Below, in pieces: positions 8,351 through 19,079 of a DNA stretch of 64,000 nucleotides. The notes under the pieces were generated by a model. The model saw nothing but the letters and a program-made list of their open reading frames with translations, was not told where the DNA came from and did not search any database. A program made the translations under genes and the position numbers. Position 1 is the first letter of the stretch. Every line of letters begins with the position of its first letter. The stretch lies in the NCBI RefSeq assembly GCF_026157065.1, contig NZ_JANLGQ010000004.1, positions 398,591 to 462,590 on the forward strand. The letters are read 5' to 3'. The stretch comes from Enterococcus sp. HY326 (GTDB lineage: Bacteria; Bacillota; Bacilli; Lactobacillales; Enterococcaceae).

Positions 8351-10054
8351 ATGCAAAAGGGCCGGCGAAAAATTTTCTTAGTTTTTTTTATTTTTTCAGT
8401 GTTGTATGTTTTACCGGCTTTTGACTGGCAGCATCTTCAAATGGTAATTTTGCGGGGAGATGATTATGCTTTTCATTTTGGACGGATTTTTAGTTTGTTA
8501 GAGCAATTAAAAGCGACTGGGTGGCAACAGGAAGTAGCGGTTTTTGGTCATAGTCAGATTTTTTATGGTGTGAATCTTTTTTATCCACCGCTGACTTCAG
8601 TGGTACCGATTGCGGTCTTATCAGCTTTATTTCATTCAGTAATCACAGGGCTTTATCTGTATGTCATTCTGCTAACTTTTATCACTTTTTTAATCGCGTA
8701 TTACACCGCCTGCTATTTGACTAAGCAGGCATTACCCAATTTGAATCGGCAGGCTAGACTTTTTGTGCCTTACATATTTTCACTGTTATATGGTTTTTCC
8801 CATTATCGTTTGATTTGTTTTTATGAACGGATGGCGCTGGGAGAATTTGTGGCACTCAGTTTTTATCCGTTAATCTTTGCTGGATTTTATAGCATTTTAA
8901 AAGACAACGGTCGTAAAAAACATTGGCTCGTGCTGGGAATGGTGCTCTTAGCATATACACACATCTTATCGTTAATTTTGGTTTCGTTAGTCTTAGGCTT
9001 AATGTTAATTTTTTACGGATGTAAAAAACAAGTCAATAAAAAAGTTATCAGCAATTTTATCCAAGCGGCATTGCTGGCGGGATTATTATCATCAGCCAGT
9101 CTAGTTCCGATGGTTTATCAAATGCTGACCATTGGAATTAATTCCGTTAAGACCTATGATTTGCAGCAGCAGGCCTATAATTTGTGGACGATTCTAGCCA
9201 ATTCTTTGGATAATTATCTTGGTTATATGAGCTTTGGTCTAGTAATTTCAGTAATTTTAGGTAGTTGTCTATGGAGTTATTTCAAGAGCCCGACAAATAT
9301 TTTGCGGCAATCTAGCTTTCTTAAAAATTGTTTCGGCTGGTCGCTAGTTTTTTTCATCAGTTTGACGACCTTCTTTCCGTGGCAGTTTTTTCAAAATACG
9401 CCACTAATTTTAATGCAGTTTCCGTTTCGTTTGATGCCCTTTTTAGGGATTTTTAGTTATTATTTAGGAGCGGTTCTCTTGTCTGATTGGCTTGTAAAAC
9501 GACACTCAGCAACACGGCGCCTGCCAGTTCTACTGGCGACGCTCTTAGCAGTGCTGGCGATTGTCAGCGTCGAAAATTTGATTCAAATTCGCGATCCGGC
9601 TAATTTAATGTTGTCACAAAAGCAAGTTGAGGCGTCACAACATTATCAAGACTATCAAAATCGTGATTATCTGCCGAAGGACTTAAATAAAACCGAAAAA
9701 AGGAATATTTTAGAGAAAGTTGGTTTTATTAATCAACAGGAAACTGTGATGGATTATCAAGGTAATGCAAGCGGGATTGAACTAGATTTAACTTTGACAG
9801 CGACAAAAAACTATGTTGTTACACCGGTGATTGCCTACAGCGGCTTAGTAGTGATTGATCAGCATCAGCAGAAGGTCAAGACGGTTGTCTCTGACAGCAA
9901 AACAATTGGCTTTGATTTACCAGCAGGCCAGTATCAATTGCAAATCAGCTATCAAGAACCCTGGATCCATAAAGCAAGCGAAGCAATTTCTGTGCTTACT
10001 TTAGTTGGCTATAGTTTTTATCTTATAAGAAAAAGAAAAAAAGAAATCCCTTGA
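8351..10054 (+). CDS. Polytopic membrane protein (GT-C-like / PTPS-related)
   Basis: This is a membrane protein of about 567 residues with some ten to twelve hydrophobic helices, one near residue 10–30 and another before the C-terminal KRKKE. The early motif GDDYAFHFGRIFSLLEQL resembles the acidic first-loop motif of GT-C-fold glycosyltransferases and of the membrane proteins named '6-pyruvoyl-tetrahydropterin synthase related', a historical name that does not imply that reaction. The start ATG at 8351 has AGAGGTGGG 4 to 8 bases upstream; the TTG upstream has none. A role in transferring sugars to the cell surface is possible but unproven. Confidence 0.75.
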   Translation: MQKGRRKIFLVFFIFSVLYVLPAFDWQHLQMVILRGDDYAFHFGRIFSLLEQLKATGWQQEVAVFGHSQIFYGVNLFYPPLTSVVPIAVLSALFHSVITGLYLYVILLTFITFLIAYYTACYLTKQALPNLNRQARLFVPYIFSLLYGFSHYRLICFYERMALGEFVALSFYPLIFAGFYSILKDNGRKKHWLVLGMVLLAYTHILSLILVSLVLGLMLIFYGCKKQVNKKVISNFIQAALLAGLLSSASLVPMVYQMLTIGINSVKTYDLQQQAYNLWTILANSLDNYLGYMSFGLVISVILGSCLWSYFKSPTNILRQSSFLKNCFGWSLVFFISLTTFFPWQFFQNTPLILMQFPFRLMPFLGIFSYYLGAVLLSDWLVKRHSATRRLPVLLATLLAVLAIVSVENLIQIRDPANLMLSQKQVEASQHYQDYQNRDYLPKDLNKTEKRNILEKVGFINQQETVMDYQGNASGIELDLTLTATKNYVVTPVIAYSGLVVIDQHQQKVKTVVSDSKTIGFDLPAGQYQLQISYQEPWIHKASEAISVLTLVGYSFYLIRKRKKEIP

Positions 10055-10079
10055 CAAAAGTTCGGTACCTAACTATAAT
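10051..10079 (+). promoter_or_regulatory. Strong promoter of the MarR gene
   Basis: TTGACA (10051–10056) and TATAAT (10074–10079) are 17 bases apart, a perfect consensus. The −35 begins three bases before the stop of the preceding gene. The spacer is filled by the first operator dyad. Confidence 0.93.
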
Positions 10080-10110
10080 CATTTTAGATTTAAGTTAGGT
10101 GCCGAACTTA
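10057..10110 (+). promoter_or_regulatory. Two dyad operators for the MarR regulator
   Basis: Two 20-bp near-palindromes lie at 10057–10076 (AAAGTTCGGTACCTAACTAT) and 10091–10110 (TAAGTTAGGTGCCGAACTTA). Both fit the pattern AAGTT-N-GG-NN-CC-N-AACTT, and each is nearly the reverse complement of the other. The first fills the −35/−10 spacer and the second covers the transcript start region, so binding would block the promoter. Autoregulation by the MarR protein is the natural reading. Confidence 0.8.
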
Positions 10111-10135
10111 TTTAAATTGAAAGAAGGAATTTTTG

Positions 10136-10879
10136 ATGAGTAAATTAACCGATCAACTAATGAAACAGCTGCGCTTTGTTGGCTTAGCGAGTAATCAATT
10201 TGTCAGTTTAAAGGAAGAAAATCTCTCCGGACAAAAACGAGTGCTACAGATATTGTCTGAAGAAGATGGTTTAGTTCAAAGCCAGTTAGCCGAGATTTTA
10301 GATATTCGTCCTAGTTCATTAGCAGAAGTCTTAAAGAAAATGGAAACCGCCGGCGATATTTACCGCCAAGAAGATGAGCAGGATAAGCGAATCAAGCGAG
10401 TCTATTTATCTGAGGCGGGTCGCAAAAAAGCAACCGCCGTTACCAATGGACAAAATCGCAGTGAAGCCTTTTTTAAAGGCTTGAACGAAGCGGAGCAATT
10501 AGAATTTCAAGAGCTGTTGGAAAAAATTCCAGAAGGCTGGGAGGAAAAATTTCAACGAGAAGCGCCCCGTTTTATGGACCCACTGGATCGTTTGCAGATG
10601 ATGCAAAATTTCCGTCAGCAGTTTGCAGACCAATGGGGACAAGATTGGGACCAACTGAGCCCGGAAGAATTTCGTAAATTACGAAAAAATATGCGTCATG
10701 AGATGAAGCAACAGGCCTTCCAGCATCGTCGAGAAATGAAAGACTTTGGCCACAACTTCGGTCGTCAATTCCCAGGTAATTTCTGGGGCAACCCAGAGGA
10801 TTGGCAAGAATATTCCGGTTCATTTGATAAGAAGAAACCTGTGGACAAGGATTCCGACGACGAGTGGCAAGATTTTTAA
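10136..10879 (+). CDS. MarR-family regulator with long C-terminal tail
   Basis: The winged helix is at about residues 25–100 (VLQILSEEDGLVQSQLAEIL, then DIRPSSLAEVLKKMETAG). MarR proteins are usually near 150 residues. This one has 247, with a further 100-residue tail rich in Gln, Phe, Trp, Arg and Asp (for example DFGHNFGRQFPGNFWGNPED) that looks disordered. An upstream TTG is in frame, but AGAAGGAA suits the ATG at 10136. It precedes a multidrug-type ABC exporter by 240 bases, so it probably represses itself and perhaps that exporter, and would be released by a drug-like ligand. The ligand is unknown. Confidence 0.88.
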   Translation: MSKLTDQLMKQLRFVGLASNQFVSLKEENLSGQKRVLQILSEEDGLVQSQLAEILDIRPSSLAEVLKKMETAGDIYRQEDEQDKRIKRVYLSEAGRKKATAVTNGQNRSEAFFKGLNEAEQLEFQELLEKIPEGWEEKFQREAPRFMDPLDRLQMMQNFRQQFADQWGQDWDQLSPEEFRKLRKNMRHEMKQQAFQHRREMKDFGHNFGRQFPGNFWGNPEDWQEYSGSFDKKKPVDKDSDDEWQDF

Positions 10880-11120
10880 GAATTTGAAGAAAAGCTGTGA
10901 TGGAATCCTTGAGAGTATTTTTCGGCTATTGGAGATTAATTTAAGATTCATTAATTATTGAAGGGAATTACTTTGTGTACTAAAAATTAGAAAGTCTTTC
11001 AGCCTTTTCAAAATGAATTTTGGTAGAATCTCTTAATCGAAAAATTAGTTCTAGGCTTTAATGTGCAGTTTCAGGTCAAGCGGCAAAAAAGCAGCTTGAT
11101 TGACTAGGAGGATAAGTAAA

Positions 11121-12890
11121 ATGGCAGACAGAGGAATTGTCGTAAAGGAAGAAATGCCAAAGGAAAAAGTCATTAAGATTGGTGATTTTTTAAAATTTAT
11201 TAACAGTGTCAACCCACGAAAATCTTTATTTCTACTAGGGATGCTCTTAAGTTTGGTGACTTCCGGTGCCAGTCTAATAGTACCCCAGCTGACAAAAGGT
11301 TTGGTCGATACCAGTGTCTTAACTAGAATTGATACAAAAATGTTGATGACACTTTTGCTGGCCTTTGTTGCTCAATTAGGCTTTGGGACTTTAGGAGGCT
11401 TTTTCCTCCGTTATGTTGGAGAAGAATCTGTCAAGAAGTTGCGGGAAAATTTGTGGGACCATTTGTTGCGCTTGCCGGTAGGCTATTTTGATGAAAATAA
11501 ATCCGGTGAGAGTAGCTCCCGCTTAGTGAATGATACTTCCGTTATCAAAGATTTAGTGACCTCGCAATTTCCTAATTTTATCACCGGTGGCATTCAATTG
11601 GTGGGCTCATTAATTATTTTAGTCTGGATGGATTGGAAAATGGCGGCTTTAATTTTTACCGCAGTTCCGCTAATCGCCTTAATTATGTTGCCAATTGGCC
11701 GGATGATGTCAAAAATCGGCCGGCAATTACAAGCTGCTACAGCGGAGTTTAATGGCGAGGCCAGTGAAAAATTATCGGAGATTCGTTTAATTAAATCTAG
11801 TAATGGTGAAACTTATGAAGAACATAGCGGTCGTCGTTTTATCGATAAAATTTTTAAATTAGGGATTAAAGATGCCAAGATAGAAGCCGTTTTGCAACCG
11901 ATTATGATGACTGTGATGTTGGGGCTATTTGTCGGAATTCTTGGTTATGGAGCCGTCAGAGTACAGGCCGGCACATTAACCAGTGGTGAACTGGTGGCAT
12001 TTTTACTGTATCTCTTTAATATTATTGCACCAGCCACCAGCTTTGCCTTATTCTTTTCTCAATTGCAAAAAGCGATGGGAGCCACGCAAAGAATTGAACA
12101 AATTTTACACACACCGCTAGAACCAGTCGGTGCTGGTGAAGATTTTGATGTGGTTGGTCAAAAATTGCAAGTCAAAGATTTATCCTTTTCATATGATGCA
12201 CTGCATCCGGTTTTAGAAAATATTTCCTTTGAAGCCAAGCCCAATACAGTGGTCGCTTTTGCAGGGCCGAGTGGCGGCGGTAAGTCGACGATTTTTGCTT
12301 TATTGGAACGATTTTATCAACCTACCAGTGGTACAATCTTAATCGGTGATGAAAATGTGGCGGCCCTTGACTTGACAGATTGGCGCTCGCAAATTGGCTA
12401 CGTTTCACAAGACAGTGCGGTTTTTGCTGGCAGTATCCGTGATAATTTACAATATGGTTTGGACAAAGAATTGTCAGAAGAGGAATTATGGCGGGGCCTA
12501 GAGCTAGCCTATGCCGATCAATTTGTCAAAGATTTTCCTGAGCAATTGGAAACAGAAATCGGTGAACGGGGCGTTAAATTATCCGGTGGTCAAAAACAAC
12601 GAATTGCCATCGCCCGAGCCTTTTTACGAAATCCCAAAATATTGATGTTGGATGAAGCAACTGCCAGCTTAGACTCCCAGTCTGAAGAGAAAGTTCAGCG
12701 AGCTTTGGATTCCTTGATGGAGGGGCGCACAACTTTAGTAATTGCCCATCGCTTGTCTACCATTGTAGATGCTGACCAAATCTATTTCATTGAAAAAGGG
12801 CAAGTCACAGGACATGGCACTCATACAGAATTAATAGCCAGTCATCCCCTTTATAGCACATACGTACAAGAACAAATTGTTAATGCATAA
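11121..12890 (+). CDS. ABC multidrug exporter, half-transporter (LmrA/BmrA-like)
   Basis: A six-helix exporter membrane domain (about residues 30–330) is fused to an ATPase. Walker A is GPSGGGKST, the signature is LSGGQKQR, Walker B is ILMLDEATASLDS, and the H-loop His is in VIAHRLST. The length of 589 residues matches homodimeric LmrA/BmrA exporters. A TTG further upstream is in frame, but CTAGGAGG lies 10 bases before the ATG at 11121. It follows the MarR gene on the same strand, though I saw no shared operator directly before it. Drug or lipid export is inferred from the family. Confidence 0.9.
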   Translation: MADRGIVVKEEMPKEKVIKIGDFLKFINSVNPRKSLFLLGMLLSLVTSGASLIVPQLTKGLVDTSVLTRIDTKMLMTLLLAFVAQLGFGTLGGFFLRYVGEESVKKLRENLWDHLLRLPVGYFDENKSGESSSRLVNDTSVIKDLVTSQFPNFITGGIQLVGSLIILVWMDWKMAALIFTAVPLIALIMLPIGRMMSKIGRQLQAATAEFNGEASEKLSEIRLIKSSNGETYEEHSGRRFIDKIFKLGIKDAKIEAVLQPIMMTVMLGLFVGILGYGAVRVQAGTLTSGELVAFLLYLFNIIAPATSFALFFSQLQKAMGATQRIEQILHTPLEPVGAGEDFDVVGQKLQVKDLSFSYDALHPVLENISFEAKPNTVVAFAGPSGGGKSTIFALLERFYQPTSGTILIGDENVAALDLTDWRSQIGYVSQDSAVFAGSIRDNLQYGLDKELSEEELWRGLELAYADQFVKDFPEQLETEIGERGVKLSGGQKQRIAIARAFLRNPKILMLDEATASLDSQSEEKVQRALDSLMEGRTTLVIAHRLSTIVDADQIYFIEKGQVTGHGTHTELIASHPLYSTYVQEQIVNA

Positions 12891-13041
12891 AAAAGGTTAC
12901 AACATAAAGTAAGCCAGAATTTTTCGAAGCAGCCTTGACTGGACTGCTTCGCTCGTAAATTTGCGATAAAGAATTGCTATCCGCAAATTTATAAGCGAAA
13001 TCGAAAAATTTTATCAATCTACTTATGTTGTAACCTTTTTT
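12889..13041. repeat. 153-bp compound palindrome / two-way terminator
   Basis: The arms 12889–12907 and 13023–13041 are perfect 19-bp inverted repeats (A6-GGTTACAACATAA), ending in T6 in both directions. Inside, AATTTTTCGA (12918–12927) pairs with TCGAAAAATT (13001–13010). That stem holds two hairpins: CGAAGCAG/CTGCTTCG (12925–12951) and TAAATTTGCG/CGCAAATTTA (12956–12991). A competing pairing TTCGCT/AGCGAA (12948–12999) is also possible. It overlaps the stops of both converging genes and would terminate both. The complexity exceeds a simple terminator and resembles a small repeat element. Confidence 0.88.
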
Positions 13042-13856
13042 TAAAACTTATCTAATGTTGCCATATCTTCAGGGGTGATTTCAAAATCGACTTTGGCGTT
13101 GTCGATAATATATTTTTCGTGAACTGATTTTGGTAAAGGTAAGATATTTTTTTCCAGTAGGTAACGGATTGCTAACTGAGGAATACTCTTGTCATACTTA
13201 TCGGCAATGGCTTGTAATTCAGTATTGCCTAACAAACGGCCAGTGCCAATTGGTGAGTAGCCTTCAACTAAGACATCATTGTCTTGGCAAAAAGCCACCA
13301 GTTCATCATCCGTTCGACCAATGTGATAGATAAATTGATTGGCCATTGGCTTCATCGTGCCGTGGTCAAAAATATTTTGCAAATCATCAATACTAAAATT
13401 AGAAACGCCGATTGCTTTGACTTTGCCATCTGTGTAAGCTTCTTCTAAAGCCCGCCAAACCTCTAAATTTTCTTTTTTAAAATCATTGTCACCGCTGTCC
13501 CGCATCAAAGACCAAGGGCGAGGGGCATGAATCAAAATCAAGTCAATATAACCAAGGTCCAATTCCTTCAAAGAATTATCAATGCTTTTCACAGCTTCTT
13601 GATAAGTTTTTAATTCAGCAGGTACTTTAGTAGTGATGTAAACTTCTTCCCGTGGTAAACCAGATTCTCTTACCGCTTTACCGACTGCGTCTTCATTGTG
13701 GTAAGCTGCCGCTGTATCAATGTGGCGATAACCGTTTGCTAGAGCAATTTTTGAAGCTTCATAGGCTTCTGCTACACTGGACTGCCAAGTGCCTAAAGCC
13801 AGCTTTGGAATTAAGTTTCCATTGGCTAAACGAAAATTTTCTGTTAAGACTGTCAT
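13041..13856 (-). CDS. Aldo/keto reductase
   Basis: This NADPH-dependent reductase of the AKR5-like bacterial group has 271 residues. Visible signatures are GYRHIDTAAAYHNEDAVG (Asp and catalytic Tyr), then ITTKVP with the Lys, DLILIHAPRP with the His, and a C-terminal LPKSVHEKYI cofactor-binding motif. The ATG at 13856 follows AGTAGGGA; the upstream TTG extension lacks a site. It converges with the ABC exporter across the compound palindrome and runs in the same direction as hemW. It probably reduces aldehydes or dicarbonyls; the true substrate is not known. Confidence 0.92.
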   Translation of the reverse strand: MTVLTENFRLANGNLIPKLALGTWQSSVAEAYEASKIALANGYRHIDTAAAYHNEDAVGKAVRESGLPREEVYITTKVPAELKTYQEAVKSIDNSLKELDLGYIDLILIHAPRPWSLMRDSGDNDFKKENLEVWRALEEAYTDGKVKAIGVSNFSIDDLQNIFDHGTMKPMANQFIYHIGRTDDELVAFCQDNDVLVEGYSPIGTGRLLGNTELQAIADKYDKSIPQLAIRYLLEKNILPLPKSVHEKYIIDNAKVDFEITPEDMATLDKF

Positions 13857-13936
13857 ATAAATCCCTACTTTCAATTTTAGTTACAATTTAAGTATAAAAC
13901 TTAGAGTGGGCTATAAGTCAATTGTTTTGATTGGAT

Positions 13937-15100
13937 TTAATCATCTAATAAGAACCGCTCAAAGACATCATTCCCCAAAAACAAGCCTTCCTCTGTTAGA
14001 GCCAGATAATCCTCTCGTTGCATTAATAAATTTTCTTGAATTAATTCTTCAATCACCAGTCCATAAACTGAATCCAGTGACACTTGAAATTTTTCAGCGA
14101 AATGCGCTGGTGAAATGCCTTGGCGTTTTCGCAATCCTAAAAACATTTCTTCTTCCATCTGGTTAGTGCGACTCAACTTTTCTTCTTCACGAATCGGTAG
14201 CTGATTGTCTCGTAAAGGCGCTAAATAGTGCTGAATCGGGCCGTGATTTTTATAGCGGATATTGCCGAGATAACCACTGGCACCTGCTCCCAGACCGAAA
14301 TAATGTTCGTTGTTCCAATAAACTAAGTTATGCTGGCTTTCCTTGCCGGGAATTGCAAAATTACTAACTTCGTATTGTTGCCGATTGCCACTTGCCATCA
14401 GTTCAATCGTCTCGGCAAACATTTGACTTTCAATATCTTGATCTGGCAATTCCAGCCGACCTTGCCGTACCCAATTCATAAACATGGTTTTATTTTCTAA
14501 AATTAAGGAATACAAGGAGTAATGGGGCAAATCCAATTCAATTGCCCGCTTTAAGGTATCACGAAAGCTTTCCAAGGTTTGTCCCGGCAGCGCATAAATC
14601 AAATCGATGCTAACATTTTCAAAATTTTCCTTTTCTAAAAAGGCCATCGTTTCATAGACATCAGCAGCGGTGTGTTTGCGACCAATTTTTTTCAGTAATT
14701 TATCATCAAAGGTTTGTACGCCCATCGATAAACGGTTGACGCCGTAATTTTTCATCACCTGTAATTTTTCTTGAGTTAAATCACCCGGATTAGCTTCAAC
14801 AGTAAATTCATTTTGATCATTGAAGGGCAGCAGCTCTCGCACACCGGATAACAAGCGATCCAATTGTTTTGCTGAGAGGGAAGTAGGCGTTCCGCCACCA
14901 ATATAGAGAGTAGCCATTTCTTCAACAGGGAAGCGCGCTTTCGTCAATTGAATTTCTTTTAGTAATGCTTCAATATATTCATCAACTGGCTGGCCCTCTA
15001 GAAAAACTTTATTAAAGTCACAGTAATAGCAAATATGCTCGCAAAAAGGAATATGTAAATAGGCCGAGACCGGTTGTAAAATTTTTTTTGTTTCCATCAT
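13937..15100 (-). CDS. hemW: HemW-like radical SAM protein
   Basis: The cluster-binding motif CEHICYYC (Cys20, Cys24, Cys27) follows YLHIPF, the hallmark of the HemN/HemW family, and GGGTPTSL is the SAM-binding glycine motif. At 387 residues and without HemN's extra N-terminal part it fits HemW, now described as a heme chaperone rather than a coproporphyrinogen oxidase. The C-terminal HemN domain is present. GAGGAG precedes the ATG at 15100. It sits divergent from hrcA, a position I recall for hemW in other Bacilli. Confidence 0.9.
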   Translation of the reverse strand: MMETKKILQPVSAYLHIPFCEHICYYCDFNKVFLEGQPVDEYIEALLKEIQLTKARFPVEEMATLYIGGGTPTSLSAKQLDRLLSGVRELLPFNDQNEFTVEANPGDLTQEKLQVMKNYGVNRLSMGVQTFDDKLLKKIGRKHTAADVYETMAFLEKENFENVSIDLIYALPGQTLESFRDTLKRAIELDLPHYSLYSLILENKTMFMNWVRQGRLELPDQDIESQMFAETIELMASGNRQQYEVSNFAIPGKESQHNLVYWNNEHYFGLGAGASGYLGNIRYKNHGPIQHYLAPLRDNQLPIREEEKLSRTNQMEEEMFLGLRKRQGISPAHFAEKFQVSLDSVYGLVIEELIQENLLMQREDYLALTEEGLFLGNDVFERFLLDD

Positions 15101-15205
15101 TTGGACTCCTCGTGGTTCAATTTCTTTGTAAATAGTATCATACTTTATTTAGACTTAATATAGAAGAAACTTTTCCAATGATAGAAATGTTCTGAAAAAA
15201 AGCAA

Positions 15206-15232
15206 TTAGCACTCGGATAAAACAAGTGCTAA
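15206..15232. promoter_or_regulatory. CIRCE element 1 (HrcA operator)
   Basis: TTAGCACTC, 9 bases, AAGTGCTAA: the CIRCE inverted repeat with one mismatch in the right arm. It lies upstream of the −35 of the hrcA promoter, between hrcA and the divergent hemW. Confidence 0.93.
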
Positions 15233-15249
15233 TTTTTGCATCGTTTTCC

Positions 15250-15277
15250 TTGACTTCTCTGGAGAATATGGTATATT
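15250..15277 (+). promoter_or_regulatory. Promoter of the hrcA-grpE-dnaK operon
   Basis: TTGACT (15250–15255) and TATATT (15272–15277) are 16 bases apart. CIRCE copies lie on both sides, so HrcA binding would block initiation. Confidence 0.8.
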
Positions 15278-15287
15278 AATACTTGTG

Positions 15288-15314
15288 TTAGCACTTGATA
15301 GTGAAGAGTGCTAA
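15288..15314. promoter_or_regulatory. CIRCE element 2 (HrcA operator)
   Basis: TTAGCACTT, 9 bases, GAGTGCTAA: CIRCE with one mismatch in the left arm. It covers the transcript start region, 23 bases before the hrcA ATG. Confidence 0.95.
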
Positions 15315-15337
15315 AACAAATGATGAAGGTGATTGAG

Positions 15338-16372
15338 ATGTTAACAGACAGACAAAAAAATATCTTACGGCTCATCATTCAGAATTATACCGAAACTGGA
15401 TTACCCGTCGGCTCGAAAAAGTTGATGGAGGAGGGCATCTCAGCCAGTTCTGCAACAATTCGCAATGATATGAAGGCATTGGAAGAGCATGGGTTATTAC
15501 AAAAGACCCATTCATCTTCAGGAAGAATTCCTTCCTTAGCCGGCTATCGTTATTATGTGGATTATTTGTTGGAACCAACTCAAATTGCCAACAATGATGT
15601 CTTGAAAATTCGTCAATCCTTTAAAAAGGAATTTCACGAAATCAATGAAATCATTGAAGGTTCTGCTGATGTTTTAGCCCAATTGACCAGCTATACGGCA
15701 TTTTCTTTAGGTCCTGAAGTCAAGGAAAGGAAATTGACCGGTTTTCGGATTGTCCCTTTAAATGATCGCCAAGTCATTGCTTTGATTGTGACGGACAAAG
15801 GCAATGTCGAAAACCAAATTTTCAAAATTCCTGAAGGAGTTACCGGTGAGGATTTAGAAAAAATTGTTCGAATTATCAATGATAAATTAGTCGGCGAGCC
15901 TTTGTTGACGGTTTACCATCGGTTGCGGACAGAAATTCCGATGATTCTTCACAAGTATTTCCAAACAACGGATGGATTGGTCAGCTTATTTAATAGTATG
16001 CTGGGTCAAGCCTTTGAAGAAAAAGTTTACGTGAGCGGTCGGATGAATTTGTTGGATTTTAATCCTAGTCAAAATTTGACAGAATTTAAATCAGCCTATT
16101 CATTTATGAAGGATTCGGATGAATTGAGTCAGCTTTTTGTACCAGCAGAGGGCGGGATTTCAATAAAAATTGGTTCTGAAATCGGAAATAATTTATTAGA
16201 CAATCTAAGTCTGATTCAAGCGACCTATGATATTCAAGGTCACGGTCGGGGCATGATTGCATTATTAGGACCGACGAGCATGCCTTATTCGAAAATGTTC
16301 GGCTTAGTGGATGTCTTCCGCCAAGAACTTGCCGATCGTTTGGAGGATTACTACCGGGAATTAGACGGTTAA
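15338..16372 (+). CDS. hrcA: Heat-inducible repressor HrcA
   Basis: HrcA represses class I heat-shock genes by binding CIRCE; its activity depends on GroEL. The protein begins MLTDRQKNILRLIIQNYTET (winged helix) and continues with the SSATIRNDMKALEEHGLL recognition region. At 344 residues the length is normal. The frame extends upstream to 15308 inside CIRCE 2, but the start at 15338 has AAGGTGATT before it and matches the family N-terminus. It is the first gene of hrcA-grpE-dnaK, under two CIRCE copies, so it represses itself. Confidence 0.97.
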   Translation: MLTDRQKNILRLIIQNYTETGLPVGSKKLMEEGISASSATIRNDMKALEEHGLLQKTHSSSGRIPSLAGYRYYVDYLLEPTQIANNDVLKIRQSFKKEFHEINEIIEGSADVLAQLTSYTAFSLGPEVKERKLTGFRIVPLNDRQVIALIVTDKGNVENQIFKIPEGVTGEDLEKIVRIINDKLVGEPLLTVYHRLRTEIPMILHKYFQTTDGLVSLFNSMLGQAFEEKVYVSGRMNLLDFNPSQNLTEFKSAYSFMKDSDELSQLFVPAEGGISIKIGSEIGNNLLDNLSLIQATYDIQGHGRGMIALLGPTSMPYSKMFGLVDVFRQELADRLEDYYRELDG

Positions 16373-16399
16373 CCAATGAATAGAAGGGAAGTTTATACG

Positions 16400-16942
16400 A
16401 TGGCAGAAAAAGACGAAGAATTAAAAGAGCAACCTGAAAATCTTGAAGAAGCGGATGCCAATCAAGAATTAGTCGAAGAAGTCGAAGTTTTGACAGAGCT
16501 GGAAAAATTAAATGCTGATCTTTCTGATATGGAGGATAAGTTTTTAAGAGCTCGGGCGGAAATCGCCAATATCACCAACCGCAATCGCAGCGAAAGAGAA
16601 ACGATGCAAAAATATCGTTCCCAAGACTTAGCAAAAAAAGTCTTGCCATCTCTAGATAATTTAGAGCGGGCTTTAGCAATTGAAGTGGATGATGAACAGG
16701 GTGCCAGTTTGAAAAAAGGCATTATGATGGTTTTGGAAAGTTTGCAAGTTGCGTTGAAGGAAGAAGGCATCGAAGAAATTTCTGCAATGGGAGAAACCTT
16801 TGATCCTAATCTACATCAAGCTGTTCAAACGATTCCAGCCAATGATGACGCTCCTAGTGAAACGGTTGTTGAAGTTTTGCAAAAGGGCTATAAATTACAT
16901 GACCGCGTGTTAAGACCAGCGATGGTTATCGTGGCTCAATAA
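16400..16942 (+). CDS. grpE: Nucleotide exchange factor GrpE
   Basis: GrpE releases ADP from DnaK. There is an acidic disordered N-terminus (residues 1–40), a long coiled coil (about 40–100), and the C-terminal beta domain ending with [20 protein letters not shown], the family signature. An ATG at 16376 is in frame, but it lacks a site, while AGAAGGGAAG precedes the ATG at 16400 and gives the usual short acidic start MAEKDEELK. It lies between hrcA and dnaK in the class I operon. Confidence 0.96.
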   Translation: MAEKDEELKEQPENLEEADANQELVEEVEVLTELEKLNADLSDMEDKFLRARAEIANITNRNRSERETMQKYRSQDLAKKVLPSLDNLERALAIEVDDEQGASLKKGIMMVLESLQVALKEEGIEEISAMGETFDPNLHQAVQTIPANDDAPSETVVEVLQKGYKLHDRVLRPAMVIVAQ

Positions 16943-16969
16943 AAAAGCTATTCTAAAAATAAAAGATAA

Positions 16970-18826
<1,857 letters not shown>

Positions 18827-18862
18827 TGTTTAACCAGCAGCTAGTCTGCTAAGTTGTTTGAA

Positions 18863-18889
18863 AAGCCAAAGCTTCTGCTTTGGCTTTTT
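18863..18889 (+). terminator. Terminator after dnaK
   Basis: AAGCCAAAGC (18863–18872) pairs with GCTTTGGCTT (18877–18886), loop TTCT, then T5. It separates dnaK from dnaJ. Confidence 0.95.
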
Positions 18890-18947
18890 GATTGGTATTC
18901 GTCTGCTTAAGAGCCACCAATATTTTTAGGAGAATGCAGTGAAACTG

Positions 18948-18976
18948 TTCAGATTCTCTAATAAATATGGTATGAT
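18948..18976 (+). promoter_or_regulatory. Candidate dnaJ promoter
   Basis: TTCAGA (18948–18953) and TATGAT (18971–18976) are 17 bases apart. The −35 is poor. I saw no CIRCE in the dnaK–dnaJ gap. Confidence 0.4.
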
Positions 18977-19033
18977 AATTTGGATTCGTAAGACGGATTT
19001 AATTGAAACAATTAGGAAAAATAATGAGTGAAG

Positions 19034-19064
19034 CGTAAATCGAGGATTTGTAAGCAGATTTACG
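19034..19064 (+). other. Hairpin just before the dnaJ ribosome site
   Basis: CGTAAATC (19034–19041) pairs with GATTTACG (19057–19064). It ends two bases before AAGGAGG. There is no T run, so it is not a terminator. It could protect the 5' end or tune translation of dnaJ. Confidence 0.5.
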
Positions 19065-19079
19065 TCAAGGAGGAAGCCG

